Of a stretch of 64,000 nt of DNA, positions 1 to 8,801 are shown piece after piece. Within the stretch, counting starts at the first letter, position 1, and every line of letters begins with the position of its first letter. The stretch spans positions 1 through 64,000 of the forward strand of contig JAZQDD010000028.1 of the NCBI GenBank assembly GCA_045546615.1, read 5' to 3'. The notes under the pieces are model-generated. The model ran no database searches. It was not told where the DNA came from and worked only from the letters and a program-made list of their open reading frames with translations. Both the position numbers and the translations under genes were made by a program. The stretch is from CAG-390 sp045546615. Its GTDB lineage: Bacteria > Bacillota > Clostridia > Oscillospirales > CAG-272.

Positions 1-8
1 TTATATTA

Positions 9-968
9 TCAGAGAGTTCCGGAAGAACCGAGAACGTTTGCGATCTTGTGCTGAACCATCTTCTTGACCTCTGCGCGAGCTACGGTCAGATAGGTTCTGG
101 GGTCGAATACCTCGGGCTGCTCGGTCATAACGCGGCGGATACCTGCGGTCATTGCAAGGCGGATATCGGAGTCGATATTGATCTTACATACTGCCATACC
201 TGCTGCCTTGCGGAGCTGCTCCTCGGGGATACCTACAGCATCGGGGAGCCTGCCGCCGATCGCGTTGATCTCCTTAACATACTCCTGAGGAACGGAGGAT
301 GCGCCGTGAAGAACGATGGGGAAGCCGGGAAGTCTCTTTTCGATCTCTGCAAGAATGTCAAAGCGGAGAGGCGGGGGAACAAGGATACCCTCCTCGTTTC
401 TGGTGCACTGCGCGGGAGTGAACTTGTACGCGCCGTGGGAAGTACCGATGGAGATAGCGAGAGAGTCAACGCCTGTGCGGTTTACAAACTCCTCAACCTC
501 CTCGGGACGGGTGTAAGAGGAATGCTCTGCAACAACATCGTCCTCAACGCCTGCGAGAACGCCAAGCTCACCCTCAACAACTACGCCGCGCTCGTGAGCG
601 TACTCAACGACCTTGCGGGTAAGAGCGATATTGTCCTCGAAAGAGTGGTGAGAGCCGTCGATCATAACGGAGGTAAAACCGCCGTCGATGCAGGATTTGC
701 AGATCTCGAAATCTGCTCCGTGGTCAAGGTGGAGCGCAAGGTCAACACCGCTGTCAGCGATAGCTGCCTTTGCAAGAGCCATGAGGTACTCATGCTTTGC
801 ATACTTGCGTGCGCCTGCGGAGACCTGAAGGATGACGGGGGACTTTTCAGCCGCAGCCGCCTCGGTGATCGCCTGAACGATCTCCATGTTGTTTATGTTG
901 AAAGCACCGATAGCGTAGCCGCCCTCGTATGCTTTCTTGAACATTTCCTTGGTTGTTACAAGTGCCAT
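9..968 (-). CDS. fba: Class II fructose-1,6-bisphosphate aldolase
   Basis: Zinc-dependent aldolase that interconverts fructose 1,6-bisphosphate with dihydroxyacetone phosphate and glyceraldehyde 3-phosphate in cytoplasmic glycolysis. The 319-residue protein carries the class II hallmarks: LHLDHGADFE near residue 80 (zinc and catalytic region), DGSHHSFEDN about 25 residues later, VEGELGVLAG, and LHGASSVP in the second half. The length suits the longer class II subtype. The start is well placed behind an AGGAG ribosome binding site in the 12 bases upstream. A TTGATT-17-TAAAAT promoter lies just ahead, so the gene seems to be transcribed alone. tpiA and pgk elsewhere in the window complete neighbouring glycolytic steps. 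A tagatose-bisphosphate aldolase is the main alternative. Confidence 0.95.
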   Translation of the reverse strand: MALVTTKEMFKKAYEGGYAIGAFNINNMEIVQAITEAAAAEKSPVILQVSAGARKYAKHEYLMALAKAAIADSGVDLALHLDHGADFEICKSCIDGGFTSVMIDGSHHSFEDNIALTRKVVEYAHERGVVVEGELGVLAGVEDDVVAEHSSYTRPEEVEEFVNRTGVDSLAISIGTSHGAYKFTPAQCTRNEEGILVPPPLRFDILAEIEKRLPGFPIVLHGASSVPQEYVKEINAIGGRLPDAVGIPEEQLRKAAGMAVCKINIDSDIRLAMTAGIRRVMTEQPEVFDPRTYLTVARAEVKKMVQHKIANVLGSSGTL

Positions 969-1007
969 TTTTGATTTCTCCTTGTGTATATTTTTTTACC
1001 AAAGTAT

Positions 1008-1036
1008 ATTTTACACTTTTTTACGAAAAAAATCAA
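1008..1036 (-). promoter_or_regulatory. Promoter of fba
   Basis: Reading the minus strand, TTGATT (1031-1036) is separated by exactly 17 bases from TAAAAT (1008-1013). This is a vegetative sigma-A-type promoter about 45 bases ahead of the fba start. Confidence 0.6.
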
Positions 1037-1100
1037 GTAAAATATAGCACAAAAGCAAAGTTTTTTGCATTTTTTCGAAAAAAACGGAGATTTTTTTGAT

Positions 1101-1532
1101 TTACCCTATCGCGCCGCCGCCGTCTGCCGCCGCTACCGCAGGAAGAGAGGTGATCGCCGCGGCTTCCTCGGGTGCTTCAACGCCAAGTCCGAAGCTGACG
1201 GCAATGGCGGCATTGACCTCATTCATAAGCCCCTCGTCAAGATGTCCCATCTTCTCCTTGAGCCTGCGCTTGTCAAGCGTTCTTATCTGCTCAAGAAGTA
1301 TTACCGAGTCACGCGAAAGCCCTGCTCTTTCGGCGTATATGTTGATATGTGTGGGCAATCTTGTTTTTGCCATCCTTGATGTGATCGCGGCGGCAATGAC
1401 GGTGGGGCTGTATCGGTTTCCAATATCGTTTTGTATTATCAGCACGGGGCGCAGTCCCCCCTGCTCCGAGCCGACTACGGGGGATAGATCTGCGTAAAAA
1501 ATATCCCCTCTTTTTATGCTTTGAATATTCAT
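1101..1532 (-). CDS. MazF/PemK-family toxin (endoribonuclease), orphan
   Basis: MazF/EndoA-type sequence-specific mRNA interferase. The N-terminal 110 residues match the family: RGDIFYADLSPVVGSEQGG with the conserved GSEQ-G-RP-hydrophobic-IQND stretch near residues 20-37, then SRDSVILLEQIRTLDKRRL near residues 73-91. Most Bacillota EndoA proteins are about 116 residues. This one is 143, with an Ala/Glu/Gly-rich tail (EAPEEAAAITSLPAVAAADG) that looks unstructured. No antitoxin gene lies upstream; the preceding gene is the unrelated leucine-rich lipoprotein, with a terminator in between. Its antitoxin may be encoded elsewhere or it may have lost toxicity. Confidence 0.85.
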   Translation of the reverse strand: MNIQSIKRGDIFYADLSPVVGSEQGGLRPVLIIQNDIGNRYSPTVIAAAITSRMAKTRLPTHINIYAERAGLSRDSVILLEQIRTLDKRRLKEKMGHLDEGLMNEVNAAIAVSFGLGVEAPEEAAAITSLPAVAAADGGGAIG

Positions 1533-1651
1533 TTTCTGCTCCTTGGCGGGTTTGTTCTACACTCATATTTTTACCGTACGCCGCCCCTCTTAAACAGTCG
1601 GGCGGAATTTTGAGGTAAGGAATTTTTACCCTTTGTAAGCAGTATATGTTG

Positions 1652-1688
1652 AAAACACCGACGGTGTTTTTCAACCGTCGGTGTTTTT
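1652..1688 (-). terminator. Terminator of the leucine-rich lipoprotein gene
   Basis: Perfect 11-bp inverted repeat (AACACCGACGG at 1654-1664 and its complement at 1675-1685) with T runs on both sides. It sits just after the stop of the lipoprotein gene on the minus strand and could work in either direction. Confidence 0.8.
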
Positions 1689-1700
1689 TGAGTTATATTA

Positions 1701-4700
1701 TCATAAAGCCGTATTTGCGATATCTCCGTCCGTGCAATGTACGGTATACGCGGTATTATCGCCGTCCCAGCCGTAGTCCTTTTTGACGCTTTCCCATTGC
1801 GCCTTCGTTCCGCCAAAGGTTATATCCTTAATAAGCGGGCATCCCTCGAACACCAACCAACCTATAACCTTAACGCTTTCGGGTATCACGACGGATGTAA
1901 GCGAGGTGCAGTACTCAAACGCAAAATCCTCAATAACTTTAACTCCATCGGGGATGGTTATACTCTCAAGCGAGCTGCAATACTCAAAAACGCACTCTCC
2001 TATACTTAAAATTCCCGTAGGAATATTTACGTTTTTAAGCGATGTACAGTTTGAAAATGCGCTCAAACCGATGTAGGTAACCCCCTCGGGAATAGATATG
2101 CCCGTAAGCGAGGTACAGCCCGAGAAGGCAAACTCGCCAATACTCTTGATACCGTCATGCATAATGACCTCGGTAAGAGAAACACAGCCGTTAAACGCAT
2201 AGTCTCCGATCCTGTCGATCTCCGCAGGTACGGTAAGCACGGTGACCTTTTCGCCGTTCAGATAAAGCTCGGCTCCGTAAGCGCAGGGGTTAGAGCAATA
2301 TCCCAAAAACGCAATACCGCACCATGCCGCCATATCGGATATATACACGCTTTCAAGAGCGTAGCAATTAACAAACGCTTCACCCTCGATGCGCGCAACG
2401 CTCTTTGGAACGGTTATGCTTGCAAGAGATGAGCAACCGTAGAACGCGCTCTCGCCAATAGCAACAACACCCTCGGGAATGAGCATTTGCGTCAGCGCAG
2501 AGCAGTCCTTAAACGCATAGTCTCCGATGATCTTAACTCCGCCATATATCTCGAACGCCGCCGCGGTTTTATCAATAACGCCCGCCAAAACAAGATACGG
2601 TTCCTCGCCGTTGCCGAGATATTTTCCGTTCTTGTACTCATTATATTGGAGCGCATCACAGCCTGAGAAGGCGAAAAAGTCGATATTCTTTATGCTGTTG
2701 GGAACGGTCACAACGCGCAAAGAGGAGCAACCGCGGAAGGTCGCGCCTAAAATATTCGTGATTCCCTCGGGAATGGAAATACTCGTCAGCGATACGCATT
2801 CAGAAAATGCACACACACCGATTTCGACGACACCGTTGGGTATGATAACGCTTTCAAGCGAAGAACCGCCCGAGAATGCGTACTCATATATTATTTTCGT
2901 ATCCGTCGGAACAGTAAACGTTTTTGCGCTGTAATCAACAATGCTGACCAGCACAAGATAGGGATGTTCGCTATTTCCGAGATATTTGCCGCCATTGTGC
3001 ATATTATATTCGAGCGAATTGCAGCCCAAGAAAGCACTGCGCCCTATGCTCATAATACTATTTGGTATAACCACCGCCGCAAGCGACGAACAATTCCGGA
3101 ACGCATCTTCACCGATAACGGTGATTCCCTCGGGAATAGTTATGCTTGTGAGGGTCTCACGGCCCGAGAAAGCCTCTTCGCCAATACTTGTAACGCTTCC
3201 GTCAGCAGGAATGATGCTCGCGCCACCACCCCAAACGAGCGTTTTCGTTGCCGTTTCGATAATGCAGTTGCCCACACTGCGGTATACGGAGTTGTTTTCA
3301 TCAATATTTACGGTATTAAGCTTTGGGCAAGCGTAAAATGCACCGTTATCAATGCTCACAACGCCCTTTCCGATGGATACGCTCTCAAGCGACTTGCAAT
3401 ACGAGAATATATTCGAGTCGATAGACGAAACTCCGTCACCGATAACGGCACTGCGAAGCGAGGCGCAACCGTAAAAAGCATTTGAACCGATGAGAGTAAC
3501 GCTGTCGGGAATCACAACGCTCTTGATCGAGGAACAGCCCTCAAAGGCATTGTCTCCGATCCTCGTGATGCCGTCGGGGATCACAAGCTCCTCGAGCTTC
3601 TCACCGTTCAGATAAAGCGCCGCCCCGTTGGAGCAGGGGTTTGCTTTTTCTTCATCAAAAACCTTAAACGAGATATTGAGCCAAGCCGCAAGATCGCTTA
3701 TGTTTACTTCCAAAAGCGAGTTACACCCGAAGAACGCGCTGTCGCGCACACTCTTGAGCGAGGCGGGGATCGTCACGCTCTCAAGCGAACCGCAATATGC
3801 AAATGCAGCCCCTCCGATGGCAGTAACAGCGTTGCCGATAACGACGCTCTTGAGCGCGTCGCAACAGCAAAATGCCCACGACTCAATAGACGTAACGCTG
3901 TCGGGGATAGTTATGCGCTCCAACGAAGGACACCAGAAGAACGCGCCCGCGTCAATGACGGTAACGCTTCCGTCCGTGGGAATAACGCTGGTTCCGCAAC
4001 CGAACACGAGTGTTTTTGTTGCCGTTTCGATAACGCAGTTTCCGTTGCTGTGATAAACGGGATTATCCTCGGCAACGCTGATGCTTTCAAGCGAGATACA
4101 ACCCGCAAAAGCGAAGATATCAATTTCCGTAACGCCCGAATGTATCACGACGCTCTTGATCGAAGAGCAACCCGAAAACGCTTCTCTGGGAATACGCGTC
4201 ACACTCTCGGGTATGACAAGCTCGGTTATCTTTTCGCCGTTCAGATAAAGCTCCGCCCCGTAGCAACAGGGATTGGTACTGCAGGTGGGAATACCGTTTG
4301 TACCGCTGATCCATACGTCGATATTGAGCCACGCCTCAAGGTCGCTTATATATACCTTTTTGAGCGAAGCGCAACCATAAAACGAATCTCCGTAAAAGTT
4401 TTTTATGCTGGCAGGAATAGTTACGCTCGTGATCTGCGAGCAACCCTCAAAAGCACCCCAACCGATGCTCACAACGGGCTCACCCTCGTGAACGGCGGGA
4501 ATGATTATATCCGTATCGGTACAGCTTCCGATGCCGACGACCGAATATCCGACGCCGTTTTCATCTGTTTCATACAAAAGACCTACGCTGTATTTGTCAT
4601 CGCAAGCGGAGCAAACACCGTTCACGTATTTATGTCCCGCGGCGGGTATTTCGCTCTGCTCTACTGTAGTAACACCGCAAACGGTGCATTTTTTGCCGTC

Positions 4701-6344
4701 CGTGATACCGCCCTCGGTACAGCTTGCGGCTTTGCCCTCGATGACGGTCTCGGTGTGTCCCTTGGCGGGAATGACCTCCTGCGCCACGATAACGGTCTCG
4801 CATACGGTGCATTCCTTGCCGTCAGTCAGTCCGCCCTCGGTGCAGGTAGCGGCTTTGCCGCCAACCGTGACCTCGGTGTGTCCCTTGGCGGGAATGACCT
4901 CCTGCGCCGCAATAACAGTACCGCAAACGGAGCATTTTTTGCCGCTTGTAAGTCCGTCCTCGGTGCAGGTAGCGGCTTTGCCCTCGACGGTTATTTCCGT
5001 GTGAGCCTTTTGGGGTATCTCGCTCTGCGCCGAGATAACGGTTTCACAAACGGAGCATTTTTTGCCGTCCGTAAGTCCCGTTTCGGTACAGGTGGCGGCT
5101 TTGCCCTCGACGGTTATTTCCGTGTGAGCCTTTTTGGGTATCTCCCTCTGCGCTACGGTAACAGTACCGCAAACGGTGCATTTTTTACCTTCCGTAATGC
5201 CGGCCTCGGTGCAGGTCGCCTCTCTGCCCGCCAAAACCGTCGATGTGTGCTCGGCAAGCGGAATAACGTCTTGAGCCGTCAATATTTCATCGCAATCCTT
5301 GCAGACCTTGCCCGCAGTAAGTCCCGTTTCGGTGCAGGTCGACGGTTTTGCGGGAAGCTCCTCGGTATTTTTGTGCGTGCAGGCAACGTCTCTTTTATAT
5401 CCGCAAACGTTACAGTCAGCATCTTCCGCGCCGTCGTATGTATGCGCTTTTTTGGCGATCTCTGACTGCTTTACGGTAACGATGCCGCAAACGGAGCATT
5501 TTTTGCCGTCCGTCAGTCCCTTTTCGGTGCAGGTTGCCGCCTTTCCGCTAACGACTACGTTCGTGTGTCCCTTGGCGGGTATTTCGTTTTGTTTTACCGT
5601 GACCGTACCGCAAACGGAGCATTTCTTACCGTCCGTAGATCCGTTTTCGGTACAAGTTGCCGCTTTTCCGCTAACGGTGATCTCGGTATGTCCCGCGGCG
5701 GGTATTTCATTCTGTTTTACTGTAACCGTACCGCAAACGGAGCATTTCTTACCGTCAGTCAGTCCCTTTTCGGTACAAGTTGCCGCCTTTCCGCCGACGG
5801 TGACCTCTATGTGTCCGGCGGCGGGCAATACCCGAATTTCATATTCTCCGCACTCGCAGGTGAACTTTTCAGCGCCGTCAGATGTGCAGGTAGGAATCTT
5901 TGTCACCAGCCTTACAACGTAGCTGTGAACGTGCGGTGCGCTCGTTTCGGGGGGCGTATCCGTAGTTACGTCGGGAGCTTCCGTAGTCACGTCGGGAGCT
6001 TCCGTAGTCACGTCGGGAGCTTCCGTTGTTACCTCGGGAGCTTCCGTTGTTACGTCGGGAGCTTCCGTTGTTACGTCGGGAGCTTCCGTTGTTAGGTCGG
6101 GAGCTTCCGTAGTTACATCGGGAGCTCCCGTTGTTACGTCGGGGGCTTCCGTAGTCACGTGGGGAGCTTCCGTTGTTACGTTCGGCTCGCTTGTAGTTTC
6201 TTCATCGGGAGATGTTGTAGTGTCCGCAGCCGTGGTATCGGGTACTGTTGTAATATCGCCTTCTCCATCGTCACACGCCGCAAAGCACGAGGCGCACATG
6301 ACAAGTGCAAGAAAAAGCGCAATAAATCTACTTATTTTTTTCAT
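1701..6344 (-). CDS. BspA-type leucine-rich repeat surface lipoprotein
   Basis: Large (1547 residues) exported lipoprotein. A signal peptide with a hydrophobic core (residues 7-18) ends in the lipobox FAAC, with lipidated Cys24. Next come a Thr/Glu/Pro spacer and ten heptad units of the type APDVTTE (residues 60-129). About nine Cys-rich units of roughly 41 residues follow (GKAATCTEKGLTDGKKCSVC type, residues 178 to about 570). The rest is a long array of BspA/LRR_5 repeats (pattern G-AF-C-SL-I-IP-V--IG). Several copies carry an insertion of the form YISDLAAWLNI-NPC--GAELYLNGE. Proteins of this kind are surface-exposed in gut Clostridia and are thought to bind host or microbial ligands; the ligand here is unknown. 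The gene is monocistronic, with a terminator just downstream. Confidence 0.9.
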   Translation of the reverse strand: MKKISRFIALFLALVMCASCFAACDDGEGDITTVPDTTAADTTTSPDEETTSEPNVTTEAPHVTTEAPDVTTGAPDVTTEAPDLTTEAPDVTTEAPDVTTEAPEVTTEAPDVTTEAPDVTTEAPDVTTDTPPETSAPHVHSYVVRLVTKIPTCTSDGAEKFTCECGEYEIRVLPAAGHIEVTVGGKAATCTEKGLTDGKKCSVCGTVTVKQNEIPAAGHTEITVSGKAATCTENGSTDGKKCSVCGTVTVKQNEIPAKGHTNVVVSGKAATCTEKGLTDGKKCSVCGIVTVKQSEIAKKAHTYDGAEDADCNVCGYKRDVACTHKNTEELPAKPSTCTETGLTAGKVCKDCDEILTAQDVIPLAEHTSTVLAGREATCTEAGITEGKKCTVCGTVTVAQREIPKKAHTEITVEGKAATCTETGLTDGKKCSVCETVISAQSEIPQKAHTEITVEGKAATCTEDGLTSGKKCSVCGTVIAAQEVIPAKGHTEVTVGGKAATCTEGGLTDGKECTVCETVIVAQEVIPAKGHTETVIEGKAASCTEGGITDGKKCTVCGVTTVEQSEIPAAGHKYVNGVCSACDDKYSVGLLYETDENGVGYSVVGIGSCTDTDIIIPAVHEGEPVVSIGWGAFEGCSQITSVTIPASIKNFYGDSFYGCASLKKVYISDLEAWLNIDVWISGTNGIPTCSTNPCCYGAELYLNGEKITELVIPESVTRIPREAFSGCSSIKSVVIHSGVTEIDIFAFAGCISLESISVAEDNPVYHSNGNCVIETATKTLVFGCGTSVIPTDGSVTVIDAGAFFWCPSLERITIPDSVTSIESWAFCCCDALKSVVIGNAVTAIGGAAFAYCGSLESVTIPASLKSVRDSAFFGCNSLLEVNISDLAAWLNISFKVFDEEKANPCSNGAALYLNGEKLEELVIPDGITRIGDNAFEGCSSIKSVVIPDSVTLIGSNAFYGCASLRSAVIGDGVSSIDSNIFSYCKSLESVSIGKGVVSIDNGAFYACPKLNTVNIDENNSVYRSVGNCIIETATKTLVWGGGASIIPADGSVTSIGEEAFSGRETLTSITIPEGITVIGEDAFRNCSSLAAVVIPNSIMSIGRSAFLGCNSLEYNMHNGGKYLGNSEHPYLVLVSIVDYSAKTFTVPTDTKIIYEYAFSGGSSLESVIIPNGVVEIGVCAFSECVSLTSISIPEGITNILGATFRGCSSLRVVTVPNSIKNIDFFAFSGCDALQYNEYKNGKYLGNGEEPYLVLAGVIDKTAAAFEIYGGVKIIGDYAFKDCSALTQMLIPEGVVAIGESAFYGCSSLASITVPKSVARIEGEAFVNCYALESVYISDMAAWCGIAFLGYCSNPCAYGAELYLNGEKVTVLTVPAEIDRIGDYAFNGCVSLTEVIMHDGIKSIGEFAFSGCTSLTGISIPEGVTYIGLSAFSNCTSLKNVNIPTGILSIGECVFEYCSSLESITIPDGVKVIEDFAFEYCTSLTSVVIPESVKVIGWLVFEGCPLIKDITFGGTKAQWESVKKDYGWDGDNTAYTVHCTDGDIANTAL
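4632..5813 (-). repeat. Tandem Cys-rich repeats (~123 bp units) inside the lipoprotein gene
   Basis: About nine in-frame units, each about 41 codons, of the pattern H-TEITV-GKAATCTE-GLTDGKKC-VCGTV---QEIPAKG. Each unit carries one isolated Cys and one CxxC pair. The fourth unit is longer and divergent. Near-identity of some units at the DNA level suggests recent duplication or recombination. Confidence 0.85.
5958..6167 (-). repeat. Ten 21-bp tandem repeats encoding APDVTTE heptads
   Basis: Ten in-frame 21-bp units code for AP(D/H/E)(V/L)TT(E/G/D). The copies are almost identical at the DNA level, so copy number can be expected to vary between strains. This would change the length of the stalk between the lipid anchor and the repeat domains without shifting the frame. 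Confidence 0.9.
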
Positions 6345-6410
6345 TTTTCTTCCCTTAAACCTTACATTTACTATAAACTGCCTTCACACTCATCCGAAGG
6401 CAAAGCTCTT

Positions 6411-8147
6411 TCACTCTTCCAGCATTGCAACGTACTCCTCAAGGCAGAGTCCGTTTTCATGCATAACGGCGGCGTGGTACTGTCCCACGAAACGCCAATG
6501 ATACGGCTCAAAACCGATACCCGTTATCTTTTCCTTGTTTTCGGGGTATCTGAGGATAAAGCCGAATTTGTGCGCGTTTTCAAGAAGCCATGCGTATGCT
6601 TCCTCGTTCGCAAACTTTGCCGATGTTGTGGATAAATTGTGCATATCGCACGCAAATCCCGTCTGGTGGTCACCCGTACCCGGAGCTGCCGAATATGACC
6701 TTACCACGCGCTCGGCATCTTCCTTTGTCATAACGGTCTTACCCTTGGATATATAATTTTCCTTGATATAGCGCTCTCCGAGCACTTTGTACGCCGCATC
6801 GCTGAACCACTTGCCGTTGGTTTCGTAATTCGTGCGATAGTAGTATCTTTCATTATAAACGTATATGTTGAATTGCTTTTCCTGCGCTTCGTATGCGCGG
6901 TACGCCATCGTCACCACTACGTCCGTATATCCCGCGGCGTACATTTCCACGAACAGCGCCTCAAGTGCCTTTTCAGCGTAGAGCGACATCATTGTGCTCT
7001 TTCCCTTTTTCACGTTCAGCACGTTGGTAAGATCCTGCGGAACGTGAGTTGCATCAACGGGATGTGATGAATTTATCAGCACCAGAAAAGCATCTCTGTC
7101 CGACGGATCCATATACTTATAATAGGACGAAAGATCGCAAGTAAAATTATATTTGGGCGTGTCCGTGGGCAGTATCACCGCGGAAGGCGGAAGCGCCTCT
7201 ACCTTTGGCATTTCAAGAGGTGATTCGTTCTTTAACAAAAACGAGCAATTCTCCTCTATCGCCACGGTAAGTGTCTTTTTATCCTCGGAAACGCTTACGC
7301 TGACACCGCTTATATATCTGTCGGCAAATACGGCACTTACCCACAGAGAACCGTCACGCAAAAAGCACGGCGCGTCCATGGAAATGCTGACTCCGTTAAC
7401 AAGAACGTCGGCAGAATCGGTATCAAAAGCCAACTTTTCGCCCGAGGGGGTGGAAAATATCATATTATCGCTGTCACCGCTGATGTAAATCCCCGCGTAA
7501 GATGCGATACCCGACAGGTCAACAAAGTATTTTCCGTCGACATATACCGAAGAATACGGCAACGTGACCTTATTCTCGCCCGTGTAATACGTTATCTTGT
7601 CGGGCAATGGCTCTGTTTTATCATGCGAGGTAAGTTCAAGCAAAAAAACGCTGAGTGCGATACCGCAAATAATGAAGAGAATACAGATAAAAGCGCCGAA
7701 ATATCCCATCACCGCTTGTCTGCGCGCGAGCAAAGCCTTCTTTTTTTCTTCTTTTCGGGCATCTTCCTCTTGCCTGCGCTTTTCCTGCGCGGCGGCTCTT
7801 CGTGCCGCGGCGGCGCGTGCCTGCTCGGCACTTACACTGCGCCCTTGCTCGGCGCGGCGCGGCGCTTTTTTCGGTGCTTGCCGTGTGCGCTCTCCCGACG
7901 GCATTGGCGCTGAGTGCTTCTCGGGTGGTGTTTGACGCGCGGCGGGGGTGCTTTTCGGCACGCCGCTCTCCGCTTGCGGCGCGGCAGGCTCGGCACGGCG
8001 GTTGTTTTCAAGGTGCGCAAAAAACGCAGGGTCTACTATCGGCTCTTTGGATTCGATACGCGCCTTTCGCTGCTTGTCCTCGTACGCCTTACGGCTTGCC
8101 TCGTGCTGTGCCTTTAGGTCAGCAACCATCCTGTCCTTTCCCGTCAT
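6411..8147 (-). CDS. Membrane-anchored D-alanyl-D-alanine carboxypeptidase, VanY family
   Basis: Zinc peptidase of the VanY/DdcY family, which trims terminal D-Ala from peptidoglycan stem peptides outside the membrane. The first ~145 residues are charged, Ala/Arg/Glu/Lys-rich and probably cytoplasmic with coiled-coil character. A single membrane segment follows (VMGYFGAFICILFIICGIAL). An extracellular region resembling a copper-amine-oxidase N-terminal-like fold comes next (YVDGKYFVDLSGIASYAGI). The peptidase domain has intact zinc motifs: GDHQTGFACDM (SxHxxGxAxD type) near residue 497 and EPYHWRFVG near residue 552. The long charged cytoplasmic N-terminus is unusual for the family. Upstream neighbours are mnmM and a DUF6062 gene on the same strand. 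Confidence 0.9.
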   Translation of the reverse strand: MTGKDRMVADLKAQHEASRKAYEDKQRKARIESKEPIVDPAFFAHLENNRRAEPAAPQAESGVPKSTPAARQTPPEKHSAPMPSGERTRQAPKKAPRRAEQGRSVSAEQARAAAARRAAAQEKRRQEEDARKEEKKKALLARRQAVMGYFGAFICILFIICGIALSVFLLELTSHDKTEPLPDKITYYTGENKVTLPYSSVYVDGKYFVDLSGIASYAGIYISGDSDNMIFSTPSGEKLAFDTDSADVLVNGVSISMDAPCFLRDGSLWVSAVFADRYISGVSVSVSEDKKTLTVAIEENCSFLLKNESPLEMPKVEALPPSAVILPTDTPKYNFTCDLSSYYKYMDPSDRDAFLVLINSSHPVDATHVPQDLTNVLNVKKGKSTMMSLYAEKALEALFVEMYAAGYTDVVVTMAYRAYEAQEKQFNIYVYNERYYYRTNYETNGKWFSDAAYKVLGERYIKENYISKGKTVMTKEDAERVVRSYSAAPGTGDHQTGFACDMHNLSTTSAKFANEEAYAWLLENAHKFGFILRYPENKEKITGIGFEPYHWRFVGQYHAAVMHENGLCLEEYVAMLEE

Positions 8148-8190
8148 TTTTGCGCCTCCTTTCTTGCATAATTATTATAAGCTCTGCCGT

Positions 8191-8751
8191 TTATTTTTTC
8201 GCTTTCGTTTCTATAAGGAAAAAGTACGGCGAGGTGGGGGAATTTACTATTTTTATCTTGGTAATACATAATTTAAAGCGTGAGAGGGTGGAAAAATACT
8301 CCTCTATCATTTTGCCCTCGGCATCGCCCTCGGGATGACCGGGGTAGACCGCAACCGTCAGCACAGCATCATCGCCAAGGAGAGATATCGCCGCCTCTAT
8401 CGCGGGCATGGTCGTCTCGCGCATGGTGGTGATGCTCTTATCTCCGCCGGGTAGCCAGCCGAGATTGAACATTCCCGCCTTTATCGGCTCGTTAATGTAA
8501 TTTTTTGCGTTGTGGTGCGAGTCGTGTATCAGCGTATAATTTTCGGGACAGCCGACCTCGCGCAGTCGCGCGCGTGTAGACTCCACAGCCTGCGATTGAA
8601 CGTCAAAAGCGTAGACCTTGCCGCGCTCGCCGACTGTTTTTGAAAGAAACTCGGTGTCGTAGCCGTTTCCCATAGTAAAATCGGCACAAACGTCACCCTC
8701 ACCGAGATGCGTGAGTATAAATTGCTTGTGGAGTGACAAAAGATCTATCAT
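8191..8751 (-). CDS. mnmM: tRNA (mnm5s2U34) methyltransferase, YtqB/MnmM family
   Basis: SAM-dependent class I methyltransferase of the PF06962 family. The B. subtilis member YtqB (MnmM) methylates the wobble uridine 5-aminomethyl group of tRNAs. The 186-residue length matches. Visible motifs are the SAM-binding loop DFTMGNGYDTEFLSK near residue 25, AFDVQSQA (acidic strand-2 end) and the diagnostic NLGWLPGGDKSI near residue 97. VAVYPGHPEGDAE near residue 135 fits the family's C-terminal segment. It lies between the DUF6062 gene and the VanY gene with short gaps and may be co-transcribed with them. Confidence 0.88.
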   Translation of the reverse strand: MIDLLSLHKQFILTHLGEGDVCADFTMGNGYDTEFLSKTVGERGKVYAFDVQSQAVESTRARLREVGCPENYTLIHDSHHNAKNYINEPIKAGMFNLGWLPGGDKSITTMRETTMPAIEAAISLLGDDAVLTVAVYPGHPEGDAEGKMIEEYFSTLSRFKLCITKIKIVNSPTSPYFFLIETKAKK

Positions 8752-8801
8752 TTCACACCTCTATTATTTGTAAATTTGAGAAAATTATTCCTCTGTCTGC
8801 T

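Noticed and set aside
4050..5465. Open frames opposite the leucine-rich lipoprotein
   Set aside because: Shadows of the repetitive coding sequence on the minus strand; their apparent repeats are complements of the real ones.
5958..6167. CRISPR-like array
   Set aside because: The 21-bp repeats are contiguous with no spacers and are in frame within a coding gene.
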